Below, piece by piece: positions 1 to 8,148 of a stretch of DNA of 8,747 nucleotides (the stretch's first letter is position 1; the number at the start of each line of letters is the position of its first letter). The DNA lies in contig NVUO01000016.1 in NCBI GenBank assembly GCA_002733155.1, forward strand, positions 51,941 to 60,687, given 5' to 3'. A program made the translations under genes and the position numbers. The notes beneath the pieces are model-generated. The model saw only the letters and a program-made list of their open reading frames with translations. It made no database searches and was not told where the DNA came from. The DNA comes from Sulfurimonas sp. (GTDB lineage: Bacteria; Campylobacterota; Campylobacteria; Campylobacterales; Sulfurimonadaceae).

Positions 1-2
1 TT

Positions 3-2192
3 ATCTTAGTTACTATCGCATATTTTGCCCTAAAATCAGATCCACAAGAATTAGATCAAGATTTATCTATGGCTGATATAGAAAAAAAACTAGATAAAGA
101 TAAAAAACAAACTATACAAATAAGTCAGTTAGAAAATATGATAGCTAAGGCTAACTATTTATATTCAAGTGGTTCAAAAACTAAGGCTTTAGCCATTTAT
201 GAAAAAATAGCACAGTATAGTGAGGCAATTTCATCTTATAACCTTGGGGTAGCCCAACTAAAAGACAAACAGTATGAGTTGGCTCTAAAAACATTTAAAA
301 AGGCTATCTTAAATGATAAAAAAAGATGTGTAAGTGCAATAAACGCTGCCGTTTGCTCACTTCATTTAAACGATAAAGAAAGTTTTAAATATTATATAGA
401 TTTAGCTCATGCTTATCTTCCGCAAGAAATACATTCAGAATTATATTCATATTATTATGCCCTTATTAGTTACTATAATAACGAATACTTAGAAGCACTA
501 AGTGCCCTTAAAAACCCCACTACAAAAGAATATGCTGAGACACAAAATCAATTAAGTGCTAAAATCAATGCATTATTTGAAAATGATTACGATGCTATAG
601 AAGTTATGGAAAACAAAACTGAGTTTAAGGATGATTTTAGTTTGGGACTATTGTATGCAAGAGTAGGTGACATAAGTTTAGCTAAGAAATATTTAGAATC
701 AGCTATAACAAAAAACATTGAACCCCTAAAATCTCAATTAGCTCTGGCATTCATAAACTTAAAGTCTGGTCAGGTTTCAAATGGAGCTAAACTAATTGAA
801 AACATTACAAAAACCTACGGTGAAGAAGTTTATAAACCGTATCCAATTAAAGTAAAACTAAAAGATGAATTATTTGACCCAAACAAAGCTCAAACTAGAT
901 ATAGGAAACTAGTTAAAACTAGTAAATATTTAAATTATCAAAAAATATTTTACTTTTCACCATATAAAATTTTTAATGCTAATCAAACAATTAGTTATAT
1001 TAGAAAAGGTAACGCAAATATATATATAGATAATGTAGAATCTGCACAAGAGTATCTTACAAAAAGTGCATCATCATCTAATGTAAATATTGGAATAGTT
1101 AAAGCTATAAAAAAAGCACTTCTCTTTAGAACAAGGGAAGCTAATGAGATGTTACAAAAATTAGTAAAAATACAGCCTAAACATTCCATCTTACACTATA
1201 ACCTAGCCTTAACATATGCACAAATGGGTAATATGACTAAGGCCAATCATCATTTTTTACGTTCATATCATTTAGATGCTAAAAATTATTTATCTGGAAT
1301 CTATGCCGTAATGACAAGTCAACTTATAAATAAAAAATTTAAAAAACTTTACTCTATAATTTCAGATTCTATTACCGAAGAAGAAGAAAGTGAAGAAAAT
1401 GACTTATATATAACCCTGCTTCATCTTTCGCAAAACAATGTATTAGCTACAGTTGATTGGTTGGATAACAATTATAAACAAAGACCACTTTATTTAGCTC
1501 TGGATATAATAATTTCTTTGGAATTAAATAAGATAAAAATAGCATTAAAATCAGCACAAAAACTTATTTTAATGCAACCACGTGACATTTTACCTCACCT
1601 AATGTACATAGATGCAAAGTTCAACTTTTTAGATAACATAGATTATTCAAAGGAAGTTCTAAATTATTTAAAAGTACAAGACTTTCATTATGAAGACCTA
1701 TATTTTGGTCCATATATTACAAGATATTTATTTATTCAACAAAATTTAAACATAGGAAAACTTTATTTTCTTATACAACAGATAAAAAGCGTATTACAAA
1801 CTACTCAGAAAAATACTCAAGAGTTAACTAGCACATTAGCCTTAGCTTCATTATATGATGGTGCTTTTGAAGAATCATATACATTATATAACAACCTGAT
1901 AGATGATTTAAAAGTAAGGGATGCTAATACTTTATTTTTGGGTGCAGTAGCATCTATAGCTGCTAATCATCACGCAAATGCAATTGCTTTATTAGAATTA
2001 TCTAAATTAAAAGACTCAAAGTTTTTAGAAACTAGATATGCACTTGGACTACTGTATCTAGAAGTGAAAAATAATAAAGGGGCAGTCATACAATTATCAA
2101 GAATCAATAAAAATAATTTTAATTCTGGTTATTTTAATTTTAATATTGATGTAAATTCATTATTATTTAAAAAACAACATCCAAATGAGTAA
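3..2192 (+). CDS. Membrane-anchored tetratricopeptide-repeat protein, 5' end outside window (possible PflB-like flagellar motor scaffold)
   Basis: The first ATG in the window is at 69, but the frame is open to the left edge. The residues before that ATG read ILVTIAYFAL followed by a polar stretch, which looks like the end of a transmembrane helix. The gene is therefore 5'-truncated and the 69 ATG is probably internal. Numbering from that ATG, helical repeats of TPR type are visible at about 22-50, 56-85, 186-215, 374-405 and 655-680, with weaker helices between, so most of the 707 residues are probably a superhelical scaffold. A conserved-looking non-repeat block lies at about 290-345 (NANQTISYIRKGNANIYI). 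Only two cysteines occur, C87 and C96. One TM helix followed by a long TPR domain fits PflB of the campylobacterial flagellar motor, but this is inference from architecture. A generic TPR adaptor is the alternative. The TPR/membrane call is firm; the function is not. Confidence 0.85.
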   Translation: MLVTIAYFALKSDPQELDQDLSMADIEKKLDKDKKQTIQISQLENMIAKANYLYSSGSKTKALAIYEKIAQYSEAISSYNLGVAQLKDKQYELALKTFKKAILNDKKRCVSAINAAVCSLHLNDKESFKYYIDLAHAYLPQEIHSELYSYYYALISYYNNEYLEALSALKNPTTKEYAETQNQLSAKINALFENDYDAIEVMENKTEFKDDFSLGLLYARVGDISLAKKYLESAITKNIEPLKSQLALAFINLKSGQVSNGAKLIENITKTYGEEVYKPYPIKVKLKDELFDPNKAQTRYRKLVKTSKYLNYQKIFYFSPYKIFNANQTISYIRKGNANIYIDNVESAQEYLTKSASSSNVNIGIVKAIKKALLFRTREANEMLQKLVKIQPKHSILHYNLALTYAQMGNMTKANHHFLRSYHLDAKNYLSGIYAVMTSQLINKKFKKLYSIISDSITEEEESEENDLYITLLHLSQNNVLATVDWLDNNYKQRPLYLALDIIISLELNKIKIALKSAQKLILMQPRDILPHLMYIDAKFNFLDNIDYSKEVLNYLKVQDFHYEDLYFGPYITRYLFIQQNLNIGKLYFLIQQIKSVLQTTQKNTQELTSTLALASLYDGAFEESYTLYNNLIDDLKVRDANTLFLGAVASIAANHHANAIALLELSKLKDSKFLETRYALGLLYLEVKNNKGAVIQLSRINKNNFNSGYFNFNIDVNSLLFKKQHPNE

Positions 2193-2194
2193 AT

Positions 2195-2914
2195 TTATTT
2201 CTTTGTTATATGTCTTTTAAATAGCGTCAATGCACGAAGAGGTCCATATATTAAATATAGCGAGAAAAGTATTGTAAAACCTTCTATTGGGAACATAAAT
2301 ATGCTAAGGGCTATAACTAAAATTATAACAAAAAGTTTCATCATATGCTTAGGTGTTAAGTCTATTTTTTTAAAGCTAGGGTAGCGTATATTACTTACCA
2401 TCAACATGGATACGAAAATAGATATCATTAATAAAACTAAACCATATTCTTCATTTAAAGAATACTTCTGAAAAAGCAATACTAAAAGAGAGATAAATAC
2501 TGCAGCTGTCGGTATTGGGACACCTATAAAAACTGATGGTTCATTTTTGCCTGTCATCACATTGAATCTAGCAAGTCTAATTGCCCCTAAAATAACAAAT
2601 AAGGCTGATACTACTATACCAAATCTTCCAAAGTCATTACCTACAAAAAGATACATCAACACTGCTGGGGCTACTCCAAAGGCTACTATATCTGCTAAAG
2701 AATCAAACTCAATACCAAAACGGGAGCATGTATTAGTAAGTCGTGCTACCCTCCCATCTAAACCATCAAAAATTAATGATAAAAGTATGAACCATGATGC
2801 TTTTTCAAAATTTCCTTCAACTGCATTAATTATACTAAGTACTGCAACAAATATTGATGCTGCTGTAAAAAGATTTGGCAGTATATACATTAAGTTTCCG
2901 GCTTTAGTCCTCAT
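2195..2914 (-). CDS. pssA: CDP-diacylglycerol--serine O-phosphatidyltransferase
   Basis: This integral membrane enzyme condenses CDP-diacylglycerol with L-serine to give phosphatidylserine and CMP, the committed step towards phosphatidylethanolamine. The CDP-alcohol phosphotransferase signature is complete: D50, D53, G54, A57, R58, G67, D71 and D75, with the exact spacing DxxDGxxARx8GxxxDxxxD. Family blocks AIRLARFNV (111-119), GVPIPTAA (131-138) and SNIRYPSFK (174-182) are also present. Several hydrophobic helices are visible (about 10-32, 76-91, 97-114, 136-149, 158-173, 193-225), and the 239-residue length suits the small membrane-type PssA. The start at 2914 gives a basic N-terminus just before YILPNLF. 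A second ATG at 2890, preceded by GGA at 6 nt spacing, is a credible alternative that would remove 8 residues. It is the last gene of the minus-strand cluster, 3 bp after the psd-like gene, and converges on the TPR gene. Confidence 0.95.
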   Translation of the reverse strand: MRTKAGNLMYILPNLFTAASIFVAVLSIINAVEGNFEKASWFILLSLIFDGLDGRVARLTNTCSRFGIEFDSLADIVAFGVAPAVLMYLFVGNDFGRFGIVVSALFVILGAIRLARFNVMTGKNEPSVFIGVPIPTAAVFISLLVLLFQKYSLNEEYGLVLLMISIFVSMLMVSNIRYPSFKKIDLTPKHMMKLFVIILVIALSIFMFPIEGFTILFSLYLIYGPLRALTLFKRHITKK

Positions 2915-2917
2915 AAC

Positions 2918-3553
2918 TTATGAAAAATAACCTATTAATGTCTGGGATGCTTGTACATCATCCCCTACATTAACATTCATTCTAAAATTTTGAGCTAAAT
3001 AAAGAGTAGTTACACCGTTAAGCATTACTCCATACCTTGAGCCTTGTACAAGGCATTGTTTATTATTTATATTTATTTCTATAGGAGAAAAACTTTGCTT
3101 TAACATATGTTTTACTTTTAAAGTGTTCTTATTTTTATCTTTAAATAATAATTCTGTATATTCATTTATTTTTGAAGATAATGGACTTGATTTGGAAAGT
3201 CTTGAGCCATGTCTAATATTTATTGATATAAATTCAGAATTTAGTGGTGAGCGTAATAATGACACATCAAGGTATGAACTATCTATACAAAGTTTGTAAG
3301 CAAATTGCTTATCATTTTTTATCTCATCTATTAAAATAACCCTACCATCGGATGGAGCTACTATTGAACTATTGCCATACAATATACTCTCACGCTCAGG
3401 ATTTCTGTAAATATATATTAAAGTTCCTGTAATAACAAGTGTAAAAAATTCTAAAATAGTAAAATTAAATATAGAGAATATAAATATAGCTAATACGCTA
3501 AAAAATATATATCTCCAACCCTCTTTTGCTATTGGTAGAAGGTTATTTTTCAT
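2918..3553 (-). CDS. psd: Short phosphatidylserine decarboxylase-like membrane protein
   Basis: Family members decarboxylate phosphatidylserine to phosphatidylethanolamine using a pyruvoyl group made by self-cleavage at a Gly-Ser bond. With an ATG start at 3553 the protein has 211 residues. It has two hydrophobic segments (about 13-29 and 31-48), RNPER at 50-54, APSDGRV at 66-72 and a C-terminal QGSRYGV block, where G171-S172 would be the cleavage site. This matches the short GSR-type decarboxylases rather than the longer LGST type. The usual VHxNRxP block is replaced by DVSLLRSP (96-103), so the expected histidine is S98. A GTG at 3556 directly precedes the ATG and could also be used. The gene overlaps the end of ftsH by 11 nt and lies 3 bp before pssA, whose product would be its substrate. 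The position matches C. jejuni Cj1115c, which I recall as decarboxylase-related. Activity is uncertain. Confidence 0.8.
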   Translation of the reverse strand: MKNNLLPIAKEGWRYIFFSVLAIFIFSIFNFTILEFFTLVITGTLIYIYRNPERESILYGNSSIVAPSDGRVILIDEIKNDKQFAYKLCIDSSYLDVSLLRSPLNSEFISINIRHGSRLSKSSPLSSKINEYTELLFKDKNKNTLKVKHMLKQSFSPIEININNKQCLVQGSRYGVMLNGVTTLYLAQNFRMNVNVGDDVQASQTLIGYFS

Positions 3554-5519
3554 CACCTATCTCTTTTTCTGTTTCAGAAGGTTTATCAGACATTTTAGCA
3601 TCTTGCTTCAATTCTTCTTCTATCTCATCAACTATATCAAGAACCTTAGTCTCTATATTGTTTTCTTTTTCAAAATCAATAATCACTTCTCTTACTTCAT
3701 CACCAGTAATATTTTCTTTTTTGTATAAAAGTTTCACTATACCCTCTACGGCATCTTTATACTCTTCAAGTCTATTAAGTACTACTGCATATCTTTCATT
3801 AAGTGATTTTTTAATGAACTCATCCATATCTTGAGCCATTTTCTCGCTATACTCCCTAGTAGGTTGTTGCCCAACACCAAGAAAAGATTGTCTTGATTTT
3901 TCTAATACCATTAGTCCAGCTACCTCACTCATACCATAAGTTTGAACCATAGACTTAACAATATCAGTTGCGCGCTCAAGGTCATTTCCAGCACCAGTTG
4001 AAATCTCACCTATGAACACTTGTTCAGATGCACGACCACCAAGTAATACATCTACTTCAGCCCACATTTCATGTTTTTGCATCATAAATCTATTCTCTTC
4101 TGGTTTATTAAGTGTATAACCTAAGGCTGCTAAACCACGTGGAACAATTGAAACTTTAGATACTTTTTTAGCTCCAATAGTAGTCTCCGCTAAAAGTGCA
4201 TGTCCAGTCTCATGATATGCTACTATCTTTTTCTCTTTAGGATTAATTCTACGAGATTTTTTAGCTAGTCCAGCTATAGCTCTTTCAACAGATTCAAATA
4301 AATCTTTTTGTTTTACAGTTTTTTGAGATTTTCTACCAGCTAATAAGGCAGCCTCATTAATGATATTTGCTAAATCAGCTCCAGCTAAACCTGCTGTAAG
4401 GCTAGCTATCTCTTCAACTTCAACATCCGTATCCATTTTAACACCCTTCATATGAACGTGCAATATTTTTATACGACCTTCAAAGTCAGGTTTATCAACT
4501 AATACTTGTCTGTCAAAGCGACCTGGACGCAACAAAGCTTGATCTAATATTTCTGGTCTATTTGTAGCAGCTAAAATAATAACTGGGGTATTAGTACCAA
4601 AACCATCCATTTCAGCAAGAAGTTGATTTAGAGTTTGCTCACGTTCATCGTTACCACCCATATTAGCCCCAGCTGCACGACTTTTACCAATAGCATCTAT
4701 CTCATCTATGAAAATAATACTTGGAGCATCTTTTTTAGCCTGTTCAAACAAGTCACGTACACGAGCTGCACCGACACCTACAAACATCTCAATAAAACTT
4801 GAACCAGATACAGAGAAAAATGGAACATCAGCTTCACCAGCTACTGCTTTTGCAAGAAGTGTCTTACCAGTACCAGGTGAACCAACTAATAGTACACCTT
4901 TTGGAATTTTTGCACCAATTTCTACATAACGTGCTGGATATTTTAAAAAGTCAACTATCTCTTGAACTTCTTCTTTTGCTTCTTCCACCCCAGCTACGTC
5001 ATCAAACTTAGTATCAGGCTTCTCAGAGTTAACCATTTTTTTAGAGTTACCCATACCAAGAATTCCACCACCCATGCTCTTTTGCATACGACCAGCAAAA
5101 AACATCCAAATAGCTATAATTATTAAAAATGGAAATAACCATCCAAACATCTCTGTAAACCAATTAGTCTCAGAAAAACCAGTGTATTCTATACCTTGTT
5201 TTTCTAATTCTTCTATTAGTTTTGTATCACCCTGAATTATTCTAGTTGTATAAATAGATCCATCACTAGCTACTGCTTTTATAAACGTTTGACCGATATT
5301 TACTTTAGCTACAGACTTTGATGTTACCAAAGATTTAAATTCAGAATATGAAACTTGTTTAGCTCTTTTACTAGACCCCATAGCTGATGTAACTTCAGTA
5401 CTATCCCCAACAACTAGCTTGAATAATAAAATAATTACTATTGAAAATATTGCAAACGTAATCAATGGATTTTGATTAAAAAAATTATTGTCATTTTTTT
5501 TATTGTTCTTATCTTGCAT
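3543..5519 (-). CDS. ftsH: ATP-dependent zinc metalloprotease FtsH
   Basis: FtsH is a hexameric, inner-membrane AAA+ protease that extracts and degrades misassembled membrane proteins and selected soluble regulators. The 658 residues show the full domain order: TM helix at about 20-37, an extracytoplasmic loop, and TM helix at about 126-143. The AAA module follows, with Walker A GSPGTGKT (213-220), pore loop FVGVG (246-250), Walker B ending in FIDEID (270-275) and the second region of homology with arginines R334 and R337. The peptidase domain has HETGH (436-440) and a likely third zinc ligand, D513, in [13 protein letters not shown] has threonine where HEAGH is usual; the two histidines and the glutamate are intact. 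The C-terminal 40 residues or so are strongly acidic and probably unstructured. The gene lies 10 bp after prmA. An AGAGGA at the end of prmA is 13 nt from the ATG, a long spacing. Its 3' end overlaps the psd-like gene. Confidence 0.97.
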   Translation of the reverse strand: MQDKNNKKNDNNFFNQNPLITFAIFSIVIILLFKLVVGDSTEVTSAMGSSKRAKQVSYSEFKSLVTSKSVAKVNIGQTFIKAVASDGSIYTTRIIQGDTKLIEELEKQGIEYTGFSETNWFTEMFGWLFPFLIIIAIWMFFAGRMQKSMGGGILGMGNSKKMVNSEKPDTKFDDVAGVEEAKEEVQEIVDFLKYPARYVEIGAKIPKGVLLVGSPGTGKTLLAKAVAGEADVPFFSVSGSSFIEMFVGVGAARVRDLFEQAKKDAPSIIFIDEIDAIGKSRAAGANMGGNDEREQTLNQLLAEMDGFGTNTPVIILAATNRPEILDQALLRPGRFDRQVLVDKPDFEGRIKILHVHMKGVKMDTDVEVEEIASLTAGLAGADLANIINEAALLAGRKSQKTVKQKDLFESVERAIAGLAKKSRRINPKEKKIVAYHETGHALLAETTIGAKKVSKVSIVPRGLAALGYTLNKPEENRFMMQKHEMWAEVDVLLGGRASEQVFIGEISTGAGNDLERATDIVKSMVQTYGMSEVAGLMVLEKSRQSFLGVGQQPTREYSEKMAQDMDEFIKKSLNERYAVVLNRLEEYKDAVEGIVKLLYKKENITGDEVREVIIDFEKENNIETKVLDIVDEIEEELKQDAKMSDKPSETEKEIGDEK

Positions 5520-5529
5520 ACTTGTGTTT

Positions 5530-6357
5530 TTATCCTCTTTTTAAAATCAATGTCACCCATTCTTCTTGGGCTATTCTCTCTAGAATTTGTAAATCTTTAT
5601 AAAATCCTAAAACTTTTTCTTCATACTTATCTAATATTCCTGATAAAATTAAAATTCCATCATCTTTTAAAACTTTTTTTAAATCATTTGCAATAAACGT
5701 TAATACATCCGCTACAATATTTGCAACTACTATATCGTATTTACCTTTAGCAATAGAACATGATCCTTCCCAAAGATTATTAAATACAACTTCATTTAAG
5801 TTTGCATTCTTGTGAGTATTTTCTACACAAACTATATCAGTATCACAAGCATCAACCTGTGCCCCAAGTTTGGCAGCTCCAACACCGAGTATACCACTTC
5901 CGCAACCTACATCAAGTAATAAACTGTCTTTTGATACATACTTAGCTATAGCTTTTAAAGATGATGCTGTAGTTGGATGATGTCCAGTTCCAAATGCCAA
6001 AGCTGGATCTATCACAATATTTATTAAATCAGGATTTGCTTCATCCCATGTAGGATGGATGTAGAATTTATCAATTTGAATTGCTCGTATACTTTGCTGA
6101 TACTCTTTTACCCAGTCGCTGTTTTTTTGTTTAGTTTGTATACATTCAAGTTCAATATTTTTACCAAGCGCTTTTTGAAGTGCCTCATTAAACTGTTCTA
6201 GCCCCCATACGATAGTACCAAGTTCATCTTCACTTCTAACTATAAAACCATCATCAATTTCTTCAAAACCAACAGGCAATGTGTCTGATAAAAAATCCGA
6301 AAAAAGTGAATGATGTGAAGACAACTTAACTACTAATTCAAAGTAGTGCTCTTGCAT
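5530..6357 (-). CDS. prmA: Ribosomal protein L11 methyltransferase
   Basis: PrmA transfers methyl groups from S-adenosylmethionine to ribosomal protein L11 in the cytoplasm. The 275 residues divide into an N-terminal substrate-recognition domain (about 1-80) and a C-terminal Rossmann methyltransferase domain. PrmA markers are FGTGHHPTT (122-130; FGTGTHPTT in E. coli), the SAM-binding loop DVGCGSGILG (149-158), the acidic D172 after the second strand, and ANIVAD (212-217) in the place of the catalytic motif IV. Length is slightly below the 293 residues of the E. coli enzyme, mainly in the N-terminal part. The ATG shares one base with the TAA stop of cheY (TAATG), which suggests translational coupling, since only a weak GAGAG precedes the start. 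The 3' end is 10 bp from ftsH. Confidence 0.95.
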   Translation of the reverse strand: MQEHYFELVVKLSSHHSLFSDFLSDTLPVGFEEIDDGFIVRSEDELGTIVWGLEQFNEALQKALGKNIELECIQTKQKNSDWVKEYQQSIRAIQIDKFYIHPTWDEANPDLINIVIDPALAFGTGHHPTTASSLKAIAKYVSKDSLLLDVGCGSGILGVGAAKLGAQVDACDTDIVCVENTHKNANLNEVVFNNLWEGSCSIAKGKYDIVVANIVADVLTFIANDLKKVLKDDGILILSGILDKYEEKVLGFYKDLQILERIAQEEWVTLILKRG

Positions 6358-6731
6358 TAGCTCTCTATGCCAAAGACAGATGCTAGTTTCTCTTTTAGTA
6401 CCTGTGGAGTAAAAGGTTTAACTATATAGTTATTAACTCCAGCTTTTAACGCAGTTATAACTTCAGCCTTACCACCCTCAGTTGTAACCATTATTATTGG
6501 TAAATCAGTAAAACGTTTATCAGCACGAACTTTTTTAACTAGTTCAAGACCATTCATTTCTGGCATATTCCAATCTGTAATTAACATTTCTACATCTTCG
6601 TTAGCATCTAACTCTGCCCATCCTTCTACACCATCAGCACCCTCTAAAATATCTTTATGTCCAAGTCTAGCTAATGTATTTTTAATAATACGACGCATTG
6701 TAGAACTATCATCAACAACAAGTAATTTCAC
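6357..6731 (-). CDS. cheY: Chemotaxis response regulator CheY
   Basis: CheY is a single-domain receiver that is phosphorylated by CheA, binds the flagellar switch protein FliM and changes motor rotation. I place the start at a GTG (6731), giving 124 residues, because AAAAGGA lies 6 nt upstream and the protein then begins VKLLVVDDSS, as CheY proteins do. An ATG at 6761 in the same frame would add 10 residues (MQIYNRKGFQ) that are just the translated leader and ribosome binding site. All receiver residues are present: acidic pair D7/D8, phosphoacceptor D53 in ITDWNMPEMNG, T83, Y102 and K105. They correspond to D12/D13, D57, T87, Y106 and K109 of E. coli CheY with a constant offset of 4. There is no output domain. 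It is separated from hisA by 81 bp, the likeliest place for a promoter, and overlaps prmA by 1 nt. Confidence 0.96.
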   Translation of the reverse strand: MKLLVVDDSSTMRRIIKNTLARLGHKDILEGADGVEGWAELDANEDVEMLITDWNMPEMNGLELVKKVRADKRFTDLPIIMVTTEGGKAEVITALKAGVNNYIVKPFTPQVLKEKLASVFGIES

Positions 6732-6812
6732 TTGAAATCCTTTTCTATTATATATTTGCAAATTAATAAGTAATAATACCTAAATTTTATTTGCTTTATG
6801 ATTAAGTATAGC
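6732..6812 (-). promoter_or_regulatory. hisA-cheY intergenic region with candidate cheY promoter
   Basis: This 81-bp, very AT-rich gap is the widest one inside the minus-strand cluster. It separates the histidine genes from the tight cheY-to-pssA block, so a promoter for the latter is expected here. A TATACT at 6805-6810 (minus sense) is a plausible -10 box leaving a leader of about 65 nt. I see no good -35 box, though these are poorly conserved in Campylobacterota. A perfect TATAAT at 6747-6752 is too close to the start. No terminator hairpin for hisA is visible, so read-through is likely as well. Confidence 0.3.
6738..6744 (-). promoter_or_regulatory. Ribosome binding site that fixes the GTG start of cheY
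   Basis: Minus-strand AAAAGGA ends 6 nt before the GTG at 6731. It lies inside the extension that an ATG start at 6761 would give, so the extended reading frame would translate through a strong ribosome binding site. This supports the GTG start. Confidence 0.8.
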
Positions 6813-7523
6813 TTAACTAAGTAGTTTAAACATTTTTGCTAAGTCTAATGTGCCCTCATAATAGGCCTTTCCTATTATAACACCATCAACATAAGAAGTA
6901 TTTATTAATGCCTCTATATCTTTTTCATCTTTTAATCCACCACTAGCTATAGTACTTATACCACTAACCTTTGCTATCTCTACAGTGAAATCTACATTAA
7001 CTCCACTAAGAGTTCCATCACGACCTACATCTGTACAAATAATAGCTTCAACACCAGCTTTTGCAAACTCTTTGGCTAAGTCTGTAGCCTTCATTGAAGA
7101 GACTTCACCCCAACCTTCTACCGCTACATAACCATCAATAGCGTCTATACCAACTACAATTGGATATTTTTTTGCCATATCTTTTACAAACTGAGGGTCT
7201 TTAACAGCGATTGAGCCAAGTATAATTCTGTCTATTCCAATGTCTAACATCTTTTTGATAGTATCCTCATCTCTAATTCCACCCCCAAGTTCTAGTTTAA
7301 CATTACAGTTTTGACGTATTTTAATAATCTGCTCCAAATTTTTAGGCTCACCTGCAAATGCACCATTAAGATCAACTAAGTGTACCCACTCTGCACCCAT
7401 CTCTTCAAACTTTTTCACTAAAGACCAAGGCTCATCCGAGTAAATCTTAGCACTCTGCATAAGTCCTTTTGTAAGGCGAACTGCTTTACCATCTTTTAAA
7501 TCTATTGCTGGGTATAAAGTCAT
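6813..7523 (-). CDS. hisA: Phosphoribosylformimino-5-aminoimidazole carboxamide ribotide isomerase
   Basis: HisA catalyses the Amadori rearrangement of ProFAR to PRFAR, the fourth step of histidine biosynthesis. The 236-residue protein is a complete (beta/alpha)8 barrel with twofold-repeated phosphate-binding motifs: ELGGGIRD at 78-85 in the N-terminal half and IASGGLKD at 192-199 in the C-terminal half. The N-terminal [14 protein letters not shown] carries the catalytic aspartate D8. D127 in VGIDAIDG and T164/D165/D169 in CTDVGRDGT are further conserved active-site positions. These features, with EGWGE at 136-140, separate it from the paralogous HisF. The ATG is preceded by TAGGA 9 nt away and lies 3 bp after the hisH stop, so the pair is almost certainly cotranscribed. 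Its product is the substrate of the HisH-HisF synthase. Confidence 0.97.
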   Translation of the reverse strand: MTLYPAIDLKDGKAVRLTKGLMQSAKIYSDEPWSLVKKFEEMGAEWVHLVDLNGAFAGEPKNLEQIIKIRQNCNVKLELGGGIRDEDTIKKMLDIGIDRIILGSIAVKDPQFVKDMAKKYPIVVGIDAIDGYVAVEGWGEVSSMKATDLAKEFAKAGVEAIICTDVGRDGTLSGVNVDFTVEIAKVSGISTIASGGLKDEKDIEALINTSYVDGVIIGKAYYEGTLDLAKMFKLLS

Positions 7524-7526
7524 CTA

Positions 7527-8141
7527 TTATAATCCTATAAAGTTTTTTAATATTTTAAGTCCATTTTCATGGCTTTTTTCTGGATGTGGTTGGATGCCCA
7601 TAATATTCTTATGTGCTACAGCTGATGTAAATTCATAACCATAATTTGTACGACCTATGATGTCCTCTTCATTGTCACATCTTACATGATATGTATGTAC
7701 AAAGTATAAGTAATGTTCCTCATCTAAATTTTCAAATAAGGCATGATTATTTGTAAACATCCTATTCCAACCCATATGTGGTACCTTTAAAGGCTCATTA
7801 AACTTAGATGTATCAAAGGCTTTTACATGACCTTTAATTAGTCCTAGACCCTCATGCTGTCCAAATTCTTCACTACTTTCAAATAACAATTGCATACCAA
7901 GACAAATCCCAAGCATATATTTTCCACTTAAGGCATACTCTTTTAAATAACTTATCATATTACGTTCATGTAAATGCTCCATTGCATCCCCAAAGGCACC
8001 AACACCTGGTAATATTAATTTATCATAATTCTTAAACTTTTTTGGATTACTTTCAACAACTGTATCTACTCCAAGTTTAGCAAAAGCGTTTTGTACACTT
8101 GCTAAATTTCCCATATTATAATCAACTATAGCTATACTCAT
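7527..8141 (-). CDS. hisH: Imidazole glycerol phosphate synthase, glutamine amidotransferase subunit
   Basis: HisH hydrolyses glutamine and channels ammonia to HisF, which converts PRFAR to imidazole glycerol phosphate and AICAR. The 204-residue protein is a class-I glutamine amidotransferase with nucleophile C80 in GICLGMQ, and H186 and E188 in IQPHPEKS completing the triad. The PGVGAFGDAM block (45-54) supplies the oxyanion-hole region. VPHMGWN (120-126) and YFVHTYHV (146-153) are typical HisH blocks. Paralogy with the IGPS/PabA-type amidotransferases is resolved by the N-terminal IVDYNMGNL. The start is supported by AGGAG 7 nt upstream of the ATG. Immediately upstream of that ribosome binding site is a perfect 10-bp inverted repeat. 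The obligate partner hisF is not in the window. Confidence 0.97.
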   Translation of the reverse strand: MSIAIVDYNMGNLASVQNAFAKLGVDTVVESNPKKFKNYDKLILPGVGAFGDAMEHLHERNMISYLKEYALSGKYMLGICLGMQLLFESSEEFGQHEGLGLIKGHVKAFDTSKFNEPLKVPHMGWNRMFTNNHALFENLDEEHYLYFVHTYHVRCDNEEDIIGRTNYGYEFTSAVAHKNIMGIQPHPEKSHENGLKILKNFIGL

Positions 8142-8148
8142 TATTTGT

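Noticed and set aside
436..500. Codon repeats for tyrosine and alanine in the TPR gene as a DNA repeat
   Set aside because: The similarity is at protein level between TPR helices; no exact nucleotide repeat is visible.
2160..2180. T-run on the minus strand beyond pssA as a terminator
   Set aside because: There is a TTTTTT on the minus strand, but no stable stem precedes it, and it lies within the TPR coding sequence.
2547..2930. Plus-strand open frame of 127 codons inside pssA
   Set aside because: It is antisense to an unmistakable PssA with its complete catalytic signature; its composition is that of a shadow frame.
3526..3834. Serine-rich plus-strand frame opposite the end of ftsH
   Set aside because: The serine and threonine runs are the complement of the acidic, lysine-rich FtsH tail; there is no independent evidence for a gene.
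6747..6752. Perfect TATAAT (minus sense) as the cheY promoter
   Set aside because: Transcription would begin inside or next to the AAAAGGA ribosome binding site, leaving no usable leader, and there is no fitting -35. It is probably chance in AT-rich DNA.
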